Below, one piece after another: positions 7,528 through 15,225 of a stretch of 25,518 nt of DNA; the first letter of the stretch is position 1; each line of letters opens with the position of its first letter. This stretch comes from Bacteroidales bacterium. GTDB lineage: Bacteria > Bacteroidota > Bacteroidia > Bacteroidales > VadinHA17. The notes below the pieces were generated by a model. It ran no database searches and was not told the origin of the DNA. It was given only the letters and a program-made list of their open reading frames with translations. Both the position numbers and the translations under genes were made by a program. Where the stretch lies: NCBI GenBank assembly GCA_016936695.1, contig JAFGXK010000075.1:1-25518 (forward strand). Reading direction: 5' to 3'.

Positions 7528-7977
7528 TTATCTGGGGTATCTCCTGAAAAATCTCTTTAGGGCGGCGTGGAATTTATGTACCCCGTCGGGCTTGAAGAAC
7601 ATCAGAATGCATTCCTTTGTGATGAGGTTTATTCCCGACCCTTCAAGCTCACTGATCTCCTTTCCCGTCTCGGCATTTTTCTGAATCCAGATGTGTTGTA
7701 TTCCTTTTTCCCTTGCTTCCCTTATCACGCCTGGAGTCTTGTCTTTGCCGGTCATCACTATCAGCCCCTTCACGTTGTCGGGCAGGCTTTTAATATCCGG
7801 AAAAACCTTTGATCCGTGTATTTCGGTTGCATAGGGATTCACCGGAATGATGTTCATTCCTTTTTCTTTCAGTTCCCTGAATGCAGCGAATCCGAATTTT
7901 TTCGGGTTGCGTGATACTCCGGCCATTGCAATTGGCTCAGAAGCAATGAAATCCTGTATCTGTTGTAATTTGCCCAT
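7528..7977 (-). CDS. CoA-binding domain protein (YccU-like)
   Basis: A 149-residue Rossmann-type CoA-binding protein. The nucleotide-binding loop is AMAGVSRNPKKFG (17-29), followed by VNPYATEIHG and a second half with GLIVMTGKD and HIWIQKNAET. In relatives such as E. coli YccU the domain resembles the CoA-binding half of succinyl-CoA synthetase but the function is not known. The C-terminal 30 residues are strongly basic (FHAALKRFFRRYPR). It precedes a thioesterase gene, which fits a role around CoA or acyl-CoA pools, though this is inference. Confidence 0.85.
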   Translation of the reverse strand: MGKLQQIQDFIASEPIAMAGVSRNPKKFGFAAFRELKEKGMNIIPVNPYATEIHGSKVFPDIKSLPDNVKGLIVMTGKDKTPGVIREAREKGIQHIWIQKNAETGKEISELEGSGINLITKECILMFFKPDGVHKFHAALKRFFRRYPR

Positions 7978-8110
7978 TTGATGATAGTTTAAAAAGGTTA
8001 AGTAACATTGACTGTTATGAACGAAAAAACAATGCGGAATACGTATAAAGACTTAAAATTACTATAAAAAAGAATAACGGAGAATAAAATTTATTTACTT
8101 GGCAGATACT

Positions 8111-8134
8111 TAACCTGGCAACTCTAACCTAGCA
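8111..8134 (+). repeat. Imperfect direct repeat before MFS gene
   Basis: TAACCTGGCA (8111-8120) is followed after 4 nt by TAACCTAGCA (8125-8134), one mismatch in ten, 14 bp apart. It ends 8 bp before the start codon of the MFS transporter. This might be a regulator binding site but the sequence alone does not show it. The rest of the divergent gap (7978-8142) shows no clear promoter. Confidence 0.3.
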
Positions 8135-8142
8135 CTAGTCAC

Positions 8143-9426
8143 ATGAAGAATCCTGGTAACGAAAAGGGATATCTTTTTACGAAAAGATATTCGAATTATG
8201 TTTTTGCCCTGCTCTTCCTTCTGTATATGTTTGATTACATCGACAGGACGGTAGTAACATCAATGTTTACCTCCATCGAAGCCGACCTGGGGATCTCACA
8301 TACCCAGAGCGGCATGCTTGTTTCGGCAGTATACTGGGCAATAGTGCTGCTGACCTTTCCGGTCTCGCTTCTTGTCGACCGCTGGAGCAGGACAAAGACC
8401 ATAGGCCTGATGGCCATTTTATGGAGTCTTGCCACTGCCCTCTGCGCGCTTACCGGAAACTTCATCCAGCTGTTTCTGGCCAGGATGCTTATCGGGGTTG
8501 GGGAAGCTGGTTATGCCCCGGGCGGGAGTGCCATGATCTCGGGTTTATACCCGATAGAGAAACGGTCGAAGATGATGGGTTTCTGGAATGCATCGATCCC
8601 GCTGGGCACTGCCATTGGAGTGTTGCTCGGAGGTATTATTGCGACTAATCTGGGATGGAAGCATGCTTTCGGGCTTGTTGCCTTTCCCGGGCTGATAGTT
8701 GCGATATTGTTTCTTTTCGTAAAGGATTACAAGACAGTCGATCTGTCATTCTTTGACAAGTCGAACCAGAAGGTAAAGATGGAAAGGAAGGATATCGTCA
8801 GGGAATTTATGTCGAGGCGTTCGATCATTTACACCTATTTTGGTATCACAGCTTCAATTTTTGTGACCACATCTCTTCTGACCTGGCTTTCGACATATTT
8901 TCAAACTACAAGGGAGCTGGCCCAGGACAAGGCCGGCACTATGGCAAGCAGCATTATGGCTCTGGCTCTTGTGGGAGCTCCGCTTGGCGGGATCCTGGCT
9001 GACAAATGGAGGAGGACCAATATCAGGGCAAGGCTCCTTCTGCCTGCGGTATCGACTCTTGTATCGGCTGTATTGCTTTTTCTTGGTCTCTATCTGTTCA
9101 GGGGTATCCTTCAGTATGTCACATTTCTTATTATGGGGATAACAATAATGATGTTCATCTCCGGTGCGGCCTCGGTTACCCAGGATGTAATACATCCCGG
9201 TCTGAGGGCAACCTCCTATTCAATTGCAGTTGTGGTACAGAACCTCCTGGGAGCTTCAATGGCTCCTATTGTGATAGGTTTTATATATGATCATTCCGAT
9301 ATAATGACAGCTTTGTCGATACTGCCCTTTGTTCTTGTACTGAGTTCATTGCTGTTTTATCTCGGATCGAAGTATTACGCCAGGGATTTTGACAATGTCA
9401 CCAAGGTGCAGCTGGAAGTGCAGTAG
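8143..9426 (+). CDS. MFS transporter (spinster/ACS-like)
   Basis: A 427-residue major facilitator superfamily permease with 12 predicted membrane helices in the inner membrane. Helix 1 carries YMFDYIDRTVV; the loop 2-3 motif is present as LLVDRWSRTK, and helix 4 to 5 shows RMLIGVGEAGYAPGG, typical of the spinster and anion:cation symporter subgroups of MFS. The central loop lies around residues 195-225. The cargo, perhaps an organic anion or sugar acid, is inferred only from similarity. The gene stands alone: it diverges from the CoA-binding gene and its stop codon lies only 5 bp from the stop of the convergent polyprenyl synthase, with no terminator between them. Confidence 0.88.
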   Translation: MKNPGNEKGYLFTKRYSNYVFALLFLLYMFDYIDRTVVTSMFTSIEADLGISHTQSGMLVSAVYWAIVLLTFPVSLLVDRWSRTKTIGLMAILWSLATALCALTGNFIQLFLARMLIGVGEAGYAPGGSAMISGLYPIEKRSKMMGFWNASIPLGTAIGVLLGGIIATNLGWKHAFGLVAFPGLIVAILFLFVKDYKTVDLSFFDKSNQKVKMERKDIVREFMSRRSIIYTYFGITASIFVTTSLLTWLSTYFQTTRELAQDKAGTMASSIMALALVGAPLGGILADKWRRTNIRARLLLPAVSTLVSAVLLFLGLYLFRGILQYVTFLIMGITIMMFISGAASVTQDVIHPGLRATSYSIAVVVQNLLGASMAPIVIGFIYDHSDIMTALSILPFVLVLSSLLFYLGSKYYARDFDNVTKVQLEVQ

Positions 9427-9431
9427 AATTT

Positions 9432-10406
9432 CTATTTATCGCGTGTAACGGTGTAATTCACGAATTCGCAGAGGGCTTCCCTTACCTCGGAGGGCGGGTA
9501 GGTATCGAGGATGGCGCGGGCCTTATCGCGGTACTGGAACATTCTCTCTGTGGCATATTCGAGACCTCCTTTTTCTGTTACGAATCTGATCACCTCATCA
9601 ATTTCTGACCGTGATTTCTTCTTGTTGCCTATGATCCTGAGGATATGTCTTTTTTGAGGAAGAGAAGCTTTTTCAAGTGCATGGATGAGAGGAAGTGTAA
9701 TTTTTTTCTCCTTAATGTCATTTCCTGATTTTTTCCCTGTGAGGCTGTTTCCATTGTAATCGAGTATATCATCGCGGATCTGGAAAGCAATTCCGAGGGT
9801 TTCCCCGAAGTCCTTCATCAGCTGTATGGTATCGGGGTTGTCTGTAGCCGATCTTGCTCCGCATGCAGTGCAGGCTGCGATAAGGGCTGCTGTTTTACCC
9901 CTGATAATCCGGAAATAATCTTCTTCCGAAAGGTTTAGTTTTCTTGATTTCTGAAGCTGGAGAAGTTCTCCCTCCGTCATCGATTTAACTGCCTCGGAAG
10001 TGATTTCGAGCATATCGGTACGGTTTTTCTCGATGCTGATCAGAAGTCCCTTTGACAGCATGTAATCACCCATAAGTACGGCAATTTTTGAGTTCCAAAG
10101 GGCATTCACCGAGAGTGCACCTCTTCTTTCTGATGCGTCATCGACCACGTCGTCGTGCACAAGTGATGCCGTATGAAGAAGCTCAATAAGGGTTGCAGCG
10201 ATATATGCCGGTTCCCCTATCCCGCCGTTAAGCTTGGCGGTGAGCAAGACCAGCAATGGTCTCATTTGTTTCCCTTTCCGGCGGAATACATAATTGAGAA
10301 TGATTTTCAGAAGTGGAATGTTGCTCTTCATCATCCTGCCGAAATAGGCCTCGAACTGAGCCATTTCTTCCCTGACGGGTTTTCTTATTTTCCCCGGATC
10401 CGACAT
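9432..10406 (-). CDS. ispB: Trans-polyprenyl diphosphate synthase
   Basis: A 324-residue all-helical prenyltransferase that elongates farnesyl diphosphate with isopentenyl diphosphate, most likely making the menaquinone side chain. First aspartate-rich motif DDVVD (85-89), in LVHDDVVDDASERRG, second motif DDILD (212-216), plus GKQMRP (45-50) and the GEL segment near 146. The length is typical of octaprenyl/heptaprenyl synthases. Small or large residues just before the first motif (LLHTASLVHDD) fit a long-chain product, but the exact chain length is not readable. It is divergent from an ArsR-type regulator and convergent with the MFS gene. The symbol follows common usage; the chain length could differ. 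Confidence 0.9.
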   Translation of the reverse strand: MSDPGKIRKPVREEMAQFEAYFGRMMKSNIPLLKIILNYVFRRKGKQMRPLLVLLTAKLNGGIGEPAYIAATLIELLHTASLVHDDVVDDASERRGALSVNALWNSKIAVLMGDYMLSKGLLISIEKNRTDMLEITSEAVKSMTEGELLQLQKSRKLNLSEEDYFRIIRGKTAALIAACTACGARSATDNPDTIQLMKDFGETLGIAFQIRDDILDYNGNSLTGKKSGNDIKEKKITLPLIHALEKASLPQKRHILRIIGNKKKSRSEIDEVIRFVTEKGGLEYATERMFQYRDKARAILDTYPPSEVREALCEFVNYTVTRDK

Positions 10407-10419
10407 TTAGGATTTTCTT

Positions 10420-10427
10420 CAAATATA
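10420..10427 (-). promoter_or_regulatory. Bacteroidota -7 box for polyprenyl synthase
   Basis: The minus strand reads TATATTTG, an exact match to the Bacteroidota sigma-ABfr -7 consensus TAnnTTTG, 13 nt before the ATG. No clear -33 TTTG is found at 19-21 nt upstream, so support comes from one box only. Confidence 0.45.
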
Positions 10428-10513
10428 CTAAAATGGGTTATACCTGAGTTGTATAAAATAATTCTGGAAATAAGCTTAAAATACGCCGGTAGGGCTTTAA
10501 GATTAAAAAATGA

Positions 10514-10521
10514 TATATTTG
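10514..10521 (+). promoter_or_regulatory. Bacteroidota -7 box for ArsR-type gene
   Basis: TATATTTG matches the -7 consensus TAnnTTTG exactly and is the same word as in the divergent promoter of the polyprenyl synthase. It lies 20 nt before the ATG at 10542, with a GGAG ribosome-binding site in between (10532-10535). The -33 element is not clear. Confidence 0.45.
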
Positions 10522-10541
10522 TTGGAAGAAAAGGAGCATTA

Positions 10542-10838
10542 ATGGATATTAAAGACTTAAATCCGGACAATCTGGAAAGTGCAGCCGGAATGCTTAAGGC
10601 AATAGCTCATCCTGTAAGGATATCGATCATCGGTTGTCTTGATTTGGGAAACAGGAAAAGTGTGACCGAGATCCACAATCTGATAGGAATCGAGCAGTCG
10701 ACGGCATCGCATCATCTTGGTATACTGAAAGACAAGGGTGTTCTGGGTTCAAAGAGGGAAGGCAAGAATACATACTATTTCCTGAAGAATGAGAACATCT
10801 TGCCTCTTCTGAGCTGTATCGGCGACTGTTGCATCTGA
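10542..10838 (+). CDS. ArsR/SmtB-type winged-helix regulator
   Basis: A 98-residue winged-helix DNA-binding protein. The ArsR pattern is clear: LKAIAHPVRISIIGCL (helix 1-2), SVTEIHNLIGIEQSTASHHLGILKDKGVL (recognition helix with the STASHHL core), then a basic wing, KREGKNTYYFL. I chose the ATG at 10542 because GGAG precedes it by 6 nt, the frame upstream is antisense to the polyprenyl synthase, and the length then fits the family. The C-terminus ends CIGDCCI with three cysteines, a possible metal- or redox-sensing site, but the classical CVC ArsR site is not visible. It diverges from ispB, and its stop lies 7 bp from that of lspA. Target genes unknown. Confidence 0.85.
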   Translation: MDIKDLNPDNLESAAGMLKAIAHPVRISIIGCLDLGNRKSVTEIHNLIGIEQSTASHHLGILKDKGVLGSKREGKNTYYFLKNENILPLLSCIGDCCI

Positions 10839-10845
10839 ACAACTT

Positions 10846-11454
10846 TCACTCCAGGTCTCTGAACATTTTCTTCTGGAAGAGTATTATCGCAAACACCCCG
10901 CAGGTTATTGCGGAATCGGCGATATTGAACACCGGACGGAAGAAAACGAATGATTCACCTGCCCGGAAGGGAGACCAGTCTGGCCACGAGGTGTGGATGA
11001 CAGGGAAGTAGAACATATCTACCACCCTTCCCATCAGAAAAGAAGAATAGCCGCCTTCGGGCGGGAAGAGCAATGCCGGCTGGCTGTAGCTTTCGCTGAA
11101 AATCATCCCGTAAAATGCACTGTCCAGAAGATTCCCCACCGCACCGGCCAGAATAGCGCTTACGGCGAGAATAAGCCCGGTATATGTTTCCTTTTTGATC
11201 AGGGAGTGAAGGAACCAGCCTATAGCAGTAATCGCAGCGATTCTGAACAGGCTGAGAATTATCTTTCCGGTTTTTCCGCCGATTTCCATGCCGAATGCCA
11301 TCCCGTTGTTTTCGATGAAATGAATAAGACCCCAGTCACCGAACAGTGATCTTTCTTCTCCTATCACCATGTGTGTCTTAACCCAGAACTTAAGTATCTG
11401 GTCTGCCAGAACGATCAGCAGTATCAGCAAAACAGCCTTTTTTCCTGTTGACAT
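10846..11454 (-). CDS. lspA: Lipoprotein signal peptidase (signal peptidase II)
   Basis: A 202-residue inner-membrane aspartic protease that removes the signal peptide of prolipoproteins after diacylglyceryl transfer. Four membrane helices are visible. Catalytic aspartates are Asp111 in GNLLDS and Asp180 in FNIADSAI, with conserved Asp18 in helix 1 and the NNGMAFGM motif (49-56). It is longer than the E. coli enzyme because of an insert between about 115 and 145, which is normal in Bacteroidetes. It follows the terminator of the orphan lipoprotein gene, so it is likely transcribed separately. A GGGAG lies 3 nt before the ATG. Confidence 0.93.
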   Translation of the reverse strand: MSTGKKAVLLILLIVLADQILKFWVKTHMVIGEERSLFGDWGLIHFIENNGMAFGMEIGGKTGKIILSLFRIAAITAIGWFLHSLIKKETYTGLILAVSAILAGAVGNLLDSAFYGMIFSESYSQPALLFPPEGGYSSFLMGRVVDMFYFPVIHTSWPDWSPFRAGESFVFFRPVFNIADSAITCGVFAIILFQKKMFRDLE

Positions 11455-11502
11455 TAACTCCCTTTTTAAATTAAGGCGGGAAAAATACTAAAAAATCATG
11501 GT

Positions 11503-11530
11503 AAAAAAAACCCTCGTCACTGACGAGGGT
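11503..11530 (-). terminator. Intrinsic terminator of the orphan lipoprotein gene
   Basis: A hairpin with arms ACCCTCGTC (11510-11518, plus strand) and GACGAGGGT (11522-11530) and a 3-nt loop is followed on the minus strand by eight consecutive T (A-run 11503-11510). This is a textbook rho-independent terminator for the minus-strand gene ending at 11574. Confidence 0.9.
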
Positions 11531-11573
11531 AAATTATTGCCATTTAAGTTATTTCACACGATCCCGAACCGCT

Positions 11574-12401
11574 TTAACTGCATTCGGCATTAAGGTAATT
11601 GCTGTCCCAGCAATGCCAGTCGGAGTCACCGAAAAATTTCGGACAGGAGATTCTTCCGTTTTTCCCGGTTGTACTCCATTCAACATCCATTTCGAAGAAT
11701 TCTTCAGCTGAATTATTGTAATAGTAAATTGAATAATATGCGTTCAGCGTATTCTGTGTTGTCCCGTATTCGATATTGCTTCCGGCAAAAGTATTTCCCG
11801 ATTTGGTGAAAGTATATTTAACGGTTGTCGCTTTTCCACCTTCTGCAGTCCAGTCTATTTTTGCAATCTCGACAGGATTCGACTGGCTTTCATAAAGTTT
11901 CCATTGTCCGGACATACCATCGGTCTTGGATGTGCCTTCAAACCACAGGAAATCGGTGTATCCTCCGGTACCTGTTTTTGAAATATACATTTTCCATACG
12001 TTGTTTGAAGGAGTTGACTGGCCTGTGAGCCGTGCATTATAGGTTACATTCATCACGGTTGTGCTGGCGCTCCATTGCCAGGTATTATCGCCGATATAAA
12101 TTGGGTCTTCGTTTGCGGCAAGCTGAAATGCGTGAACGGGGACGGCTAGTGTAGTGTAAATTATCACATTCCAGAGCATTGCGGCACCCGAAGCCAGTTC
12201 CCAGTTGCTGTTCGGTGTGCTCTTGGGAATAGGGACAGCATAATCGCCTTTGCCGGCCTGATCAAAGTTGTTGAAGTCAATTGCCATTGAACCGGCAGGA
12301 GGCAAAACAGGAGGATCACCCTTGTCCTTTTTGCAGCTGCTGAACTGTGTCATTAAGAGAGCAGTAACAACGAGTAACGCAAAATACCTTTTCATATGCA
12401 T
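11574..12401 (-). CDS. Lipoprotein of unknown function
   Basis: A 275-residue protein I do not recognise. It carries a lipoprotein signal: a hydrophobic stretch (YFALLVVTALLMTQF) and lipobox FSSC with Cys23, followed by KKDKGDPP, a Bacteroidetes-like surface or periplasmic lipoprotein linker. The mature part is rich in Thr, Ser, Trp and Tyr with alternating hydrophobic residues, suggesting a beta-sandwich or beta-barrel; no helices or repeats stand out. Three cysteines and a histidine cluster near the C-terminus (ISCPKFF, DWHCWD, NAECS). Two starts are possible, the ATG at 12401 or at 12395, with no Shine-Dalgarno to decide. The gene has its own terminator and no neighbour in the same operon; it is divergent from the SOD gene. 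Confidence 0.8.
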   Translation of the reverse strand: MHMKRYFALLVVTALLMTQFSSCKKDKGDPPVLPPAGSMAIDFNNFDQAGKGDYAVPIPKSTPNSNWELASGAAMLWNVIIYTTLAVPVHAFQLAANEDPIYIGDNTWQWSASTTVMNVTYNARLTGQSTPSNNVWKMYISKTGTGGYTDFLWFEGTSKTDGMSGQWKLYESQSNPVEIAKIDWTAEGGKATTVKYTFTKSGNTFAGSNIEYGTTQNTLNAYYSIYYYNNSAEEFFEMDVEWSTTGKNGRISCPKFFGDSDWHCWDSNYLNAECS

Positions 12402-12584
12402 TTGATTTTGGTTGACAAATTAACGGATATTTAATTTCAATATTACTATAAACCACAAAAATGGGGCCGGAACATAATTATTTCCTGGTAAAAGACTAAC
12501 TTACATCAATATTGTTCAAAGATCGGAAATTCCTGTTTGAACAAAACCAAAAATTTAATGTTTAACGTACAAAATTTAATGATC

Positions 12585-13310
12585 ATGGAACAGAGAAACA
12601 TTTTAAAAAAAGCAGGCCTTGGGATCATTGCAGTGATGTTTGCATTGAGTTCATTTGCCGGAGGCCCCGGAAACTTAAATAATTGCACTATGGAAAAATT
12701 TGACATTCATGTATTACCGGCATTGCCATATGCCTATGACGCGCTGGAGCCCTATATCGATGCGCGCACTATGGAGATTCACTACGACAGGCATCACCGC
12801 GGTTATTTCAATAATTTTACCGCTGCAATCAAGGGAACTGCCCTTGAAAGCAAATCGATTGAAGAAATCTTTGCCAAAGTATCAACTGCAGGAGATGCAG
12901 TAAGAAATAACGGAGGTGGTTTTTACAATCATGTTCTGTTCTGGAACAACCTTGCCCCCAAATCATCAGGACCTTCGGCAGAACTGTCAGAAGCCCTGGT
13001 TAAGGAGTTCGGATCGATGGATAAATTTAAGGAGCTCTTCAGCAATGCTGCAAAAACACGTTTCGGAAGCGGCTGGGCCTGGCTTGTACTTACCGGCGAC
13101 AAAAAACTTGCAGTGGCAAGTACTCCCAATCAGGACAATCCGCTTATGGATGTGGCTGCTGTAAAGGGAACTCCGCTTCTTGCACTCGACGTCTGGGAAC
13201 ATGCATATTATCTTAAGTATCAGAACAAGAGGGCTGATTATGTTGACGCTTTCTGGAGTGTTGTAAACTGGGAGGAAGTCAGCAGGAGATACAGTGAAGC
13301 AAAGAAATAG
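12585..13310 (+). CDS. sodA: Exported Mn-type superoxide dismutase
   Basis: A Fe/Mn-family superoxide dismutase, converting superoxide to oxygen and hydrogen peroxide. With the start at 12585 (241 residues), residues 1-25 form a signal peptide (basic NILKKAG, then hydrophobic, ending SSFAG), so it is probably periplasmic. The metal ligands are His66 (EIHYDRHH), His116 (FYNHVLFW), Asp202 and His206 (DVWEHAYY). Gln183 in PNQDNPL and NNGGGF match the Mn-type pattern, where Fe types have Gln near the second His. The frame opens earlier (TTG at 12537, ATG at 12558 and 12579), but those starts would push the signal peptide inward. It diverges from the orphan lipoprotein and ends at a bidirectional terminator. 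Confidence 0.92.
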   Translation: MEQRNILKKAGLGIIAVMFALSSFAGGPGNLNNCTMEKFDIHVLPALPYAYDALEPYIDARTMEIHYDRHHRGYFNNFTAAIKGTALESKSIEEIFAKVSTAGDAVRNNGGGFYNHVLFWNNLAPKSSGPSAELSEALVKEFGSMDKFKELFSNAAKTRFGSGWAWLVLTGDKKLAVASTPNQDNPLMDVAAVKGTPLLALDVWEHAYYLKYQNKRADYVDAFWSVVNWEEVSRRYSEAKK

Positions 13311-13346
13311 AGATTCTTTGCTGCGATCTTACCAGAGGCGAAAATG

Positions 13347-13393
13347 AAAGTCCCGGGCATGCCGAAGTAAAAATCAGGCAGCCCGGGACTTTT
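13347..13393. terminator. Bidirectional terminator between SOD and acyl-CoA ligase
   Basis: The arms AAAGTCCCGGGC (13347-13358) and GCCCGGGACTTT (13381-13392) are perfect 12-bp complements, extended inward by TGCC (13360-13363) and GGCA (13377-13380) after one bulged A. The loop is 13 nt. T-rich sequence follows on both strands. It lies between two convergent genes (ending at 13310 and 13409), so it most likely serves both. Confidence 0.88.
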
Positions 13394-13408
13394 AATTATT
13401 TCCTGAAT

Positions 13409-15061
13409 CTACGCCTGAGCGTAAAGATATCTCTTGATTTTCATCGTCGCTGTTTTCTGGAACGGATCCGGCTGAATGACAACTTTATTTATCTGAGCGA
13501 ATTTGCTAACTCTTGAGTTGACATATTCCTGGAGTTCAAGCAGCAATTCATCCTTCTTTTGCTCGTACTGGCGCGTCACGTCGTCCTTGAGCATCTGATA
13601 CTTCTTCTCAAGTTCTTCCATGTTCAGATGCACATAAGCCACCAGTTTGCCTTTCTGCTGGATAACGAGCGATTCGACGACAAAGCGGAAATTGTTGATG
13701 ACCGATTCAATTTCCTCGGGGTAAATATTCTCGCCGCTGGATCCAAGTATCATATTTTTAAGCCTTCCCTTGATGTAAAGGTTGCCTTTTGAGTCGAACA
13801 GACCAAGGTCACCAGTTTTGAACCAGCCGTCAGGGGTAAGAACTTCACTGGTAAGCTCAGGCTCCTTATAGTATCCTTTCATTATTGTGGCGCCTCTGGC
13901 CCAGATTTCGCCCTCACCTGATCTGGGATCAGGATCGTTGATTTTGATCTCGATGCCTTCAATTGCAGGTCCTGTAGAGTCCAGTACAGATTTGGACGGA
14001 TTGGCTCCGGCCAGCAAGGGTGAAGTTTCGGTAAGGCCATAGCCTATGGCGTAGGGGAATTTTGCCTCCAGAAGGAACCTCTCAACGGTCTTGTTTAGTT
14101 TAGCTCCTCCGATTCCGAAGAATTTCAGGTTCCCGCCGAATGTCTTATACAGTTTTTTCCCGGCAATAGAGTGAAGTTTCTTCCTTATGAATGGAATTTT
14201 GTATAGCAGGTTCAGCAGTTTTTTTTCTGTAAAAGTCGGAAGTATTTTATTGAAGTACACCTTCTCCATGATCAGCGGTACCGTAAGCATGATCGTTGGT
14301 TTCACCTCTGCCATTGCCGGTATCAGAACCGACGGTGTTGGTGGTTTCCGGAGATAGTATACACACGATCCGCCAAGCAGGGGAAGAATAAGCCCCAGGG
14401 TATTCTCGTAAGTATGTGAAAGGGGCAGTACAGAAAGGAACCTGTCGTTTTCGTTTACAGGTTGAATCACTTCTCCCTTCCTGGCATTGAGGCATATATT
14501 CTTGTGGGTGAGCATCACACCCTTTGAGCGGCCGGTTGTTCCTGACGTGTAGATGATTGAAGCAAGATCGTCTTCGCTGACATCGTATTGTTTCACCGGC
14601 TCGGCAGAAGGATCATATATTGCCGTTTTATTTCCGTGTGAAAGGATGGTGTAGTCCTCGATGAGTATCCGGGTTTCGAGTTCATCCGATTTGAATTCCT
14701 CGATCTTGTTTATCTGTGATGAGGAAACAAAAAGAGCCCGTGCTCCTGAATGTGTAAGAACATTGCTTACCTCATTAGGGGAGAAATCCGGAAGCACCGG
14801 AACCACCACAGCACCCATGAAAGTAACCGAAAAGAATGCGGAGCTCCAGTTCGGTATATTATTGCTTAAAATAGCTACCTTGTCGCCGGGTTCAATTCCC
14901 AGCTTCTCAAGGAAGGCCATCAGTGCTCGGATCTCTTTTGCCGACTCATTGTAGGTCCGGGGCTTCTCTCCCACAAAAGTGTAGGAATTATGATCTCCGA
15001 ATTTTCTTACCGTCTCACCGAAGAGGGAAGGAAAAGTAAGCTTAATATTGTTCTCTGTCAT
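13409..15061 (-). CDS. fadD: Long-chain fatty-acid--CoA ligase
   Basis: A 550-residue adenylate-forming enzyme that activates fatty acids to acyl-CoA through an acyl-AMP intermediate. The P-loop motif YTSGTTGRSKG is at 171-181, the ATP-binding GYGLTETSP is about two-thirds along, then GWFKTGDLG and the hinge region KNMILGSSGENIYPEEIE. The C-terminal lid domain covers about the last 110 residues and ends with a lysine-containing segment (TATMKIKRYL) near the expected catalytic position. No signal peptide. It is convergent with the SOD gene and divergent from queD, with a 164-bp promoter region. The symbol indicates the general family; the chain length is not readable. Confidence 0.88.
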   Translation of the reverse strand: MTENNIKLTFPSLFGETVRKFGDHNSYTFVGEKPRTYNESAKEIRALMAFLEKLGIEPGDKVAILSNNIPNWSSAFFSVTFMGAVVVPVLPDFSPNEVSNVLTHSGARALFVSSSQINKIEEFKSDELETRILIEDYTILSHGNKTAIYDPSAEPVKQYDVSEDDLASIIYTSGTTGRSKGVMLTHKNICLNARKGEVIQPVNENDRFLSVLPLSHTYENTLGLILPLLGGSCVYYLRKPPTPSVLIPAMAEVKPTIMLTVPLIMEKVYFNKILPTFTEKKLLNLLYKIPFIRKKLHSIAGKKLYKTFGGNLKFFGIGGAKLNKTVERFLLEAKFPYAIGYGLTETSPLLAGANPSKSVLDSTGPAIEGIEIKINDPDPRSGEGEIWARGATIMKGYYKEPELTSEVLTPDGWFKTGDLGLFDSKGNLYIKGRLKNMILGSSGENIYPEEIESVINNFRFVVESLVIQQKGKLVAYVHLNMEELEKKYQMLKDDVTRQYEQKKDELLLELQEYVNSRVSKFAQINKVVIQPDPFQKTATMKIKRYLYAQA

Positions 15062-15198
15062 TTATCAGGGGATGATTTGAAGAAAATAAGTGAGCAAAGG
15101 TGCACATTTTAATCGATATCCTGCTAATAACATGACAAATATTGCTTTATTGCACCATTAACTGACATTCGCGACAAACTTTTTCCCGCAAAGTTGGT

Positions 15199-15206
15199 TA
15201 AATTTG
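15199..15206 (+). promoter_or_regulatory. Bacteroidota -7 box for queD
   Basis: TAAATTTG matches TAnnTTTG exactly, 19 nt before the queD ATG. No convincing -33 box at the usual 19-21-nt spacing. The divergent side toward the acyl-CoA ligase has only a near match (AATATTTG on the minus strand). Confidence 0.4.
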
Positions 15207-15225
15207 CGTATCTAAATTTCTGCGA

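Noticed and set aside
7978..8142. Possible riboswitch or strong promoter before the MFS gene
   Set aside because: No conserved aptamer motif or TAnnTTTG box was found; only a short imperfect direct repeat.
10173..10541. N-terminal extension of the ArsR-type frame
   Set aside because: This part is antisense to the polyprenyl synthase and its promoter; the ATG at 10542 with GGAG gives the normal family length.
12537..12584. Upstream TTG/ATG starts for the SOD gene
   Set aside because: They would add about 16 polar residues before a clean signal peptide; AAATTTAATG is also repeated there, giving chance ATGs.
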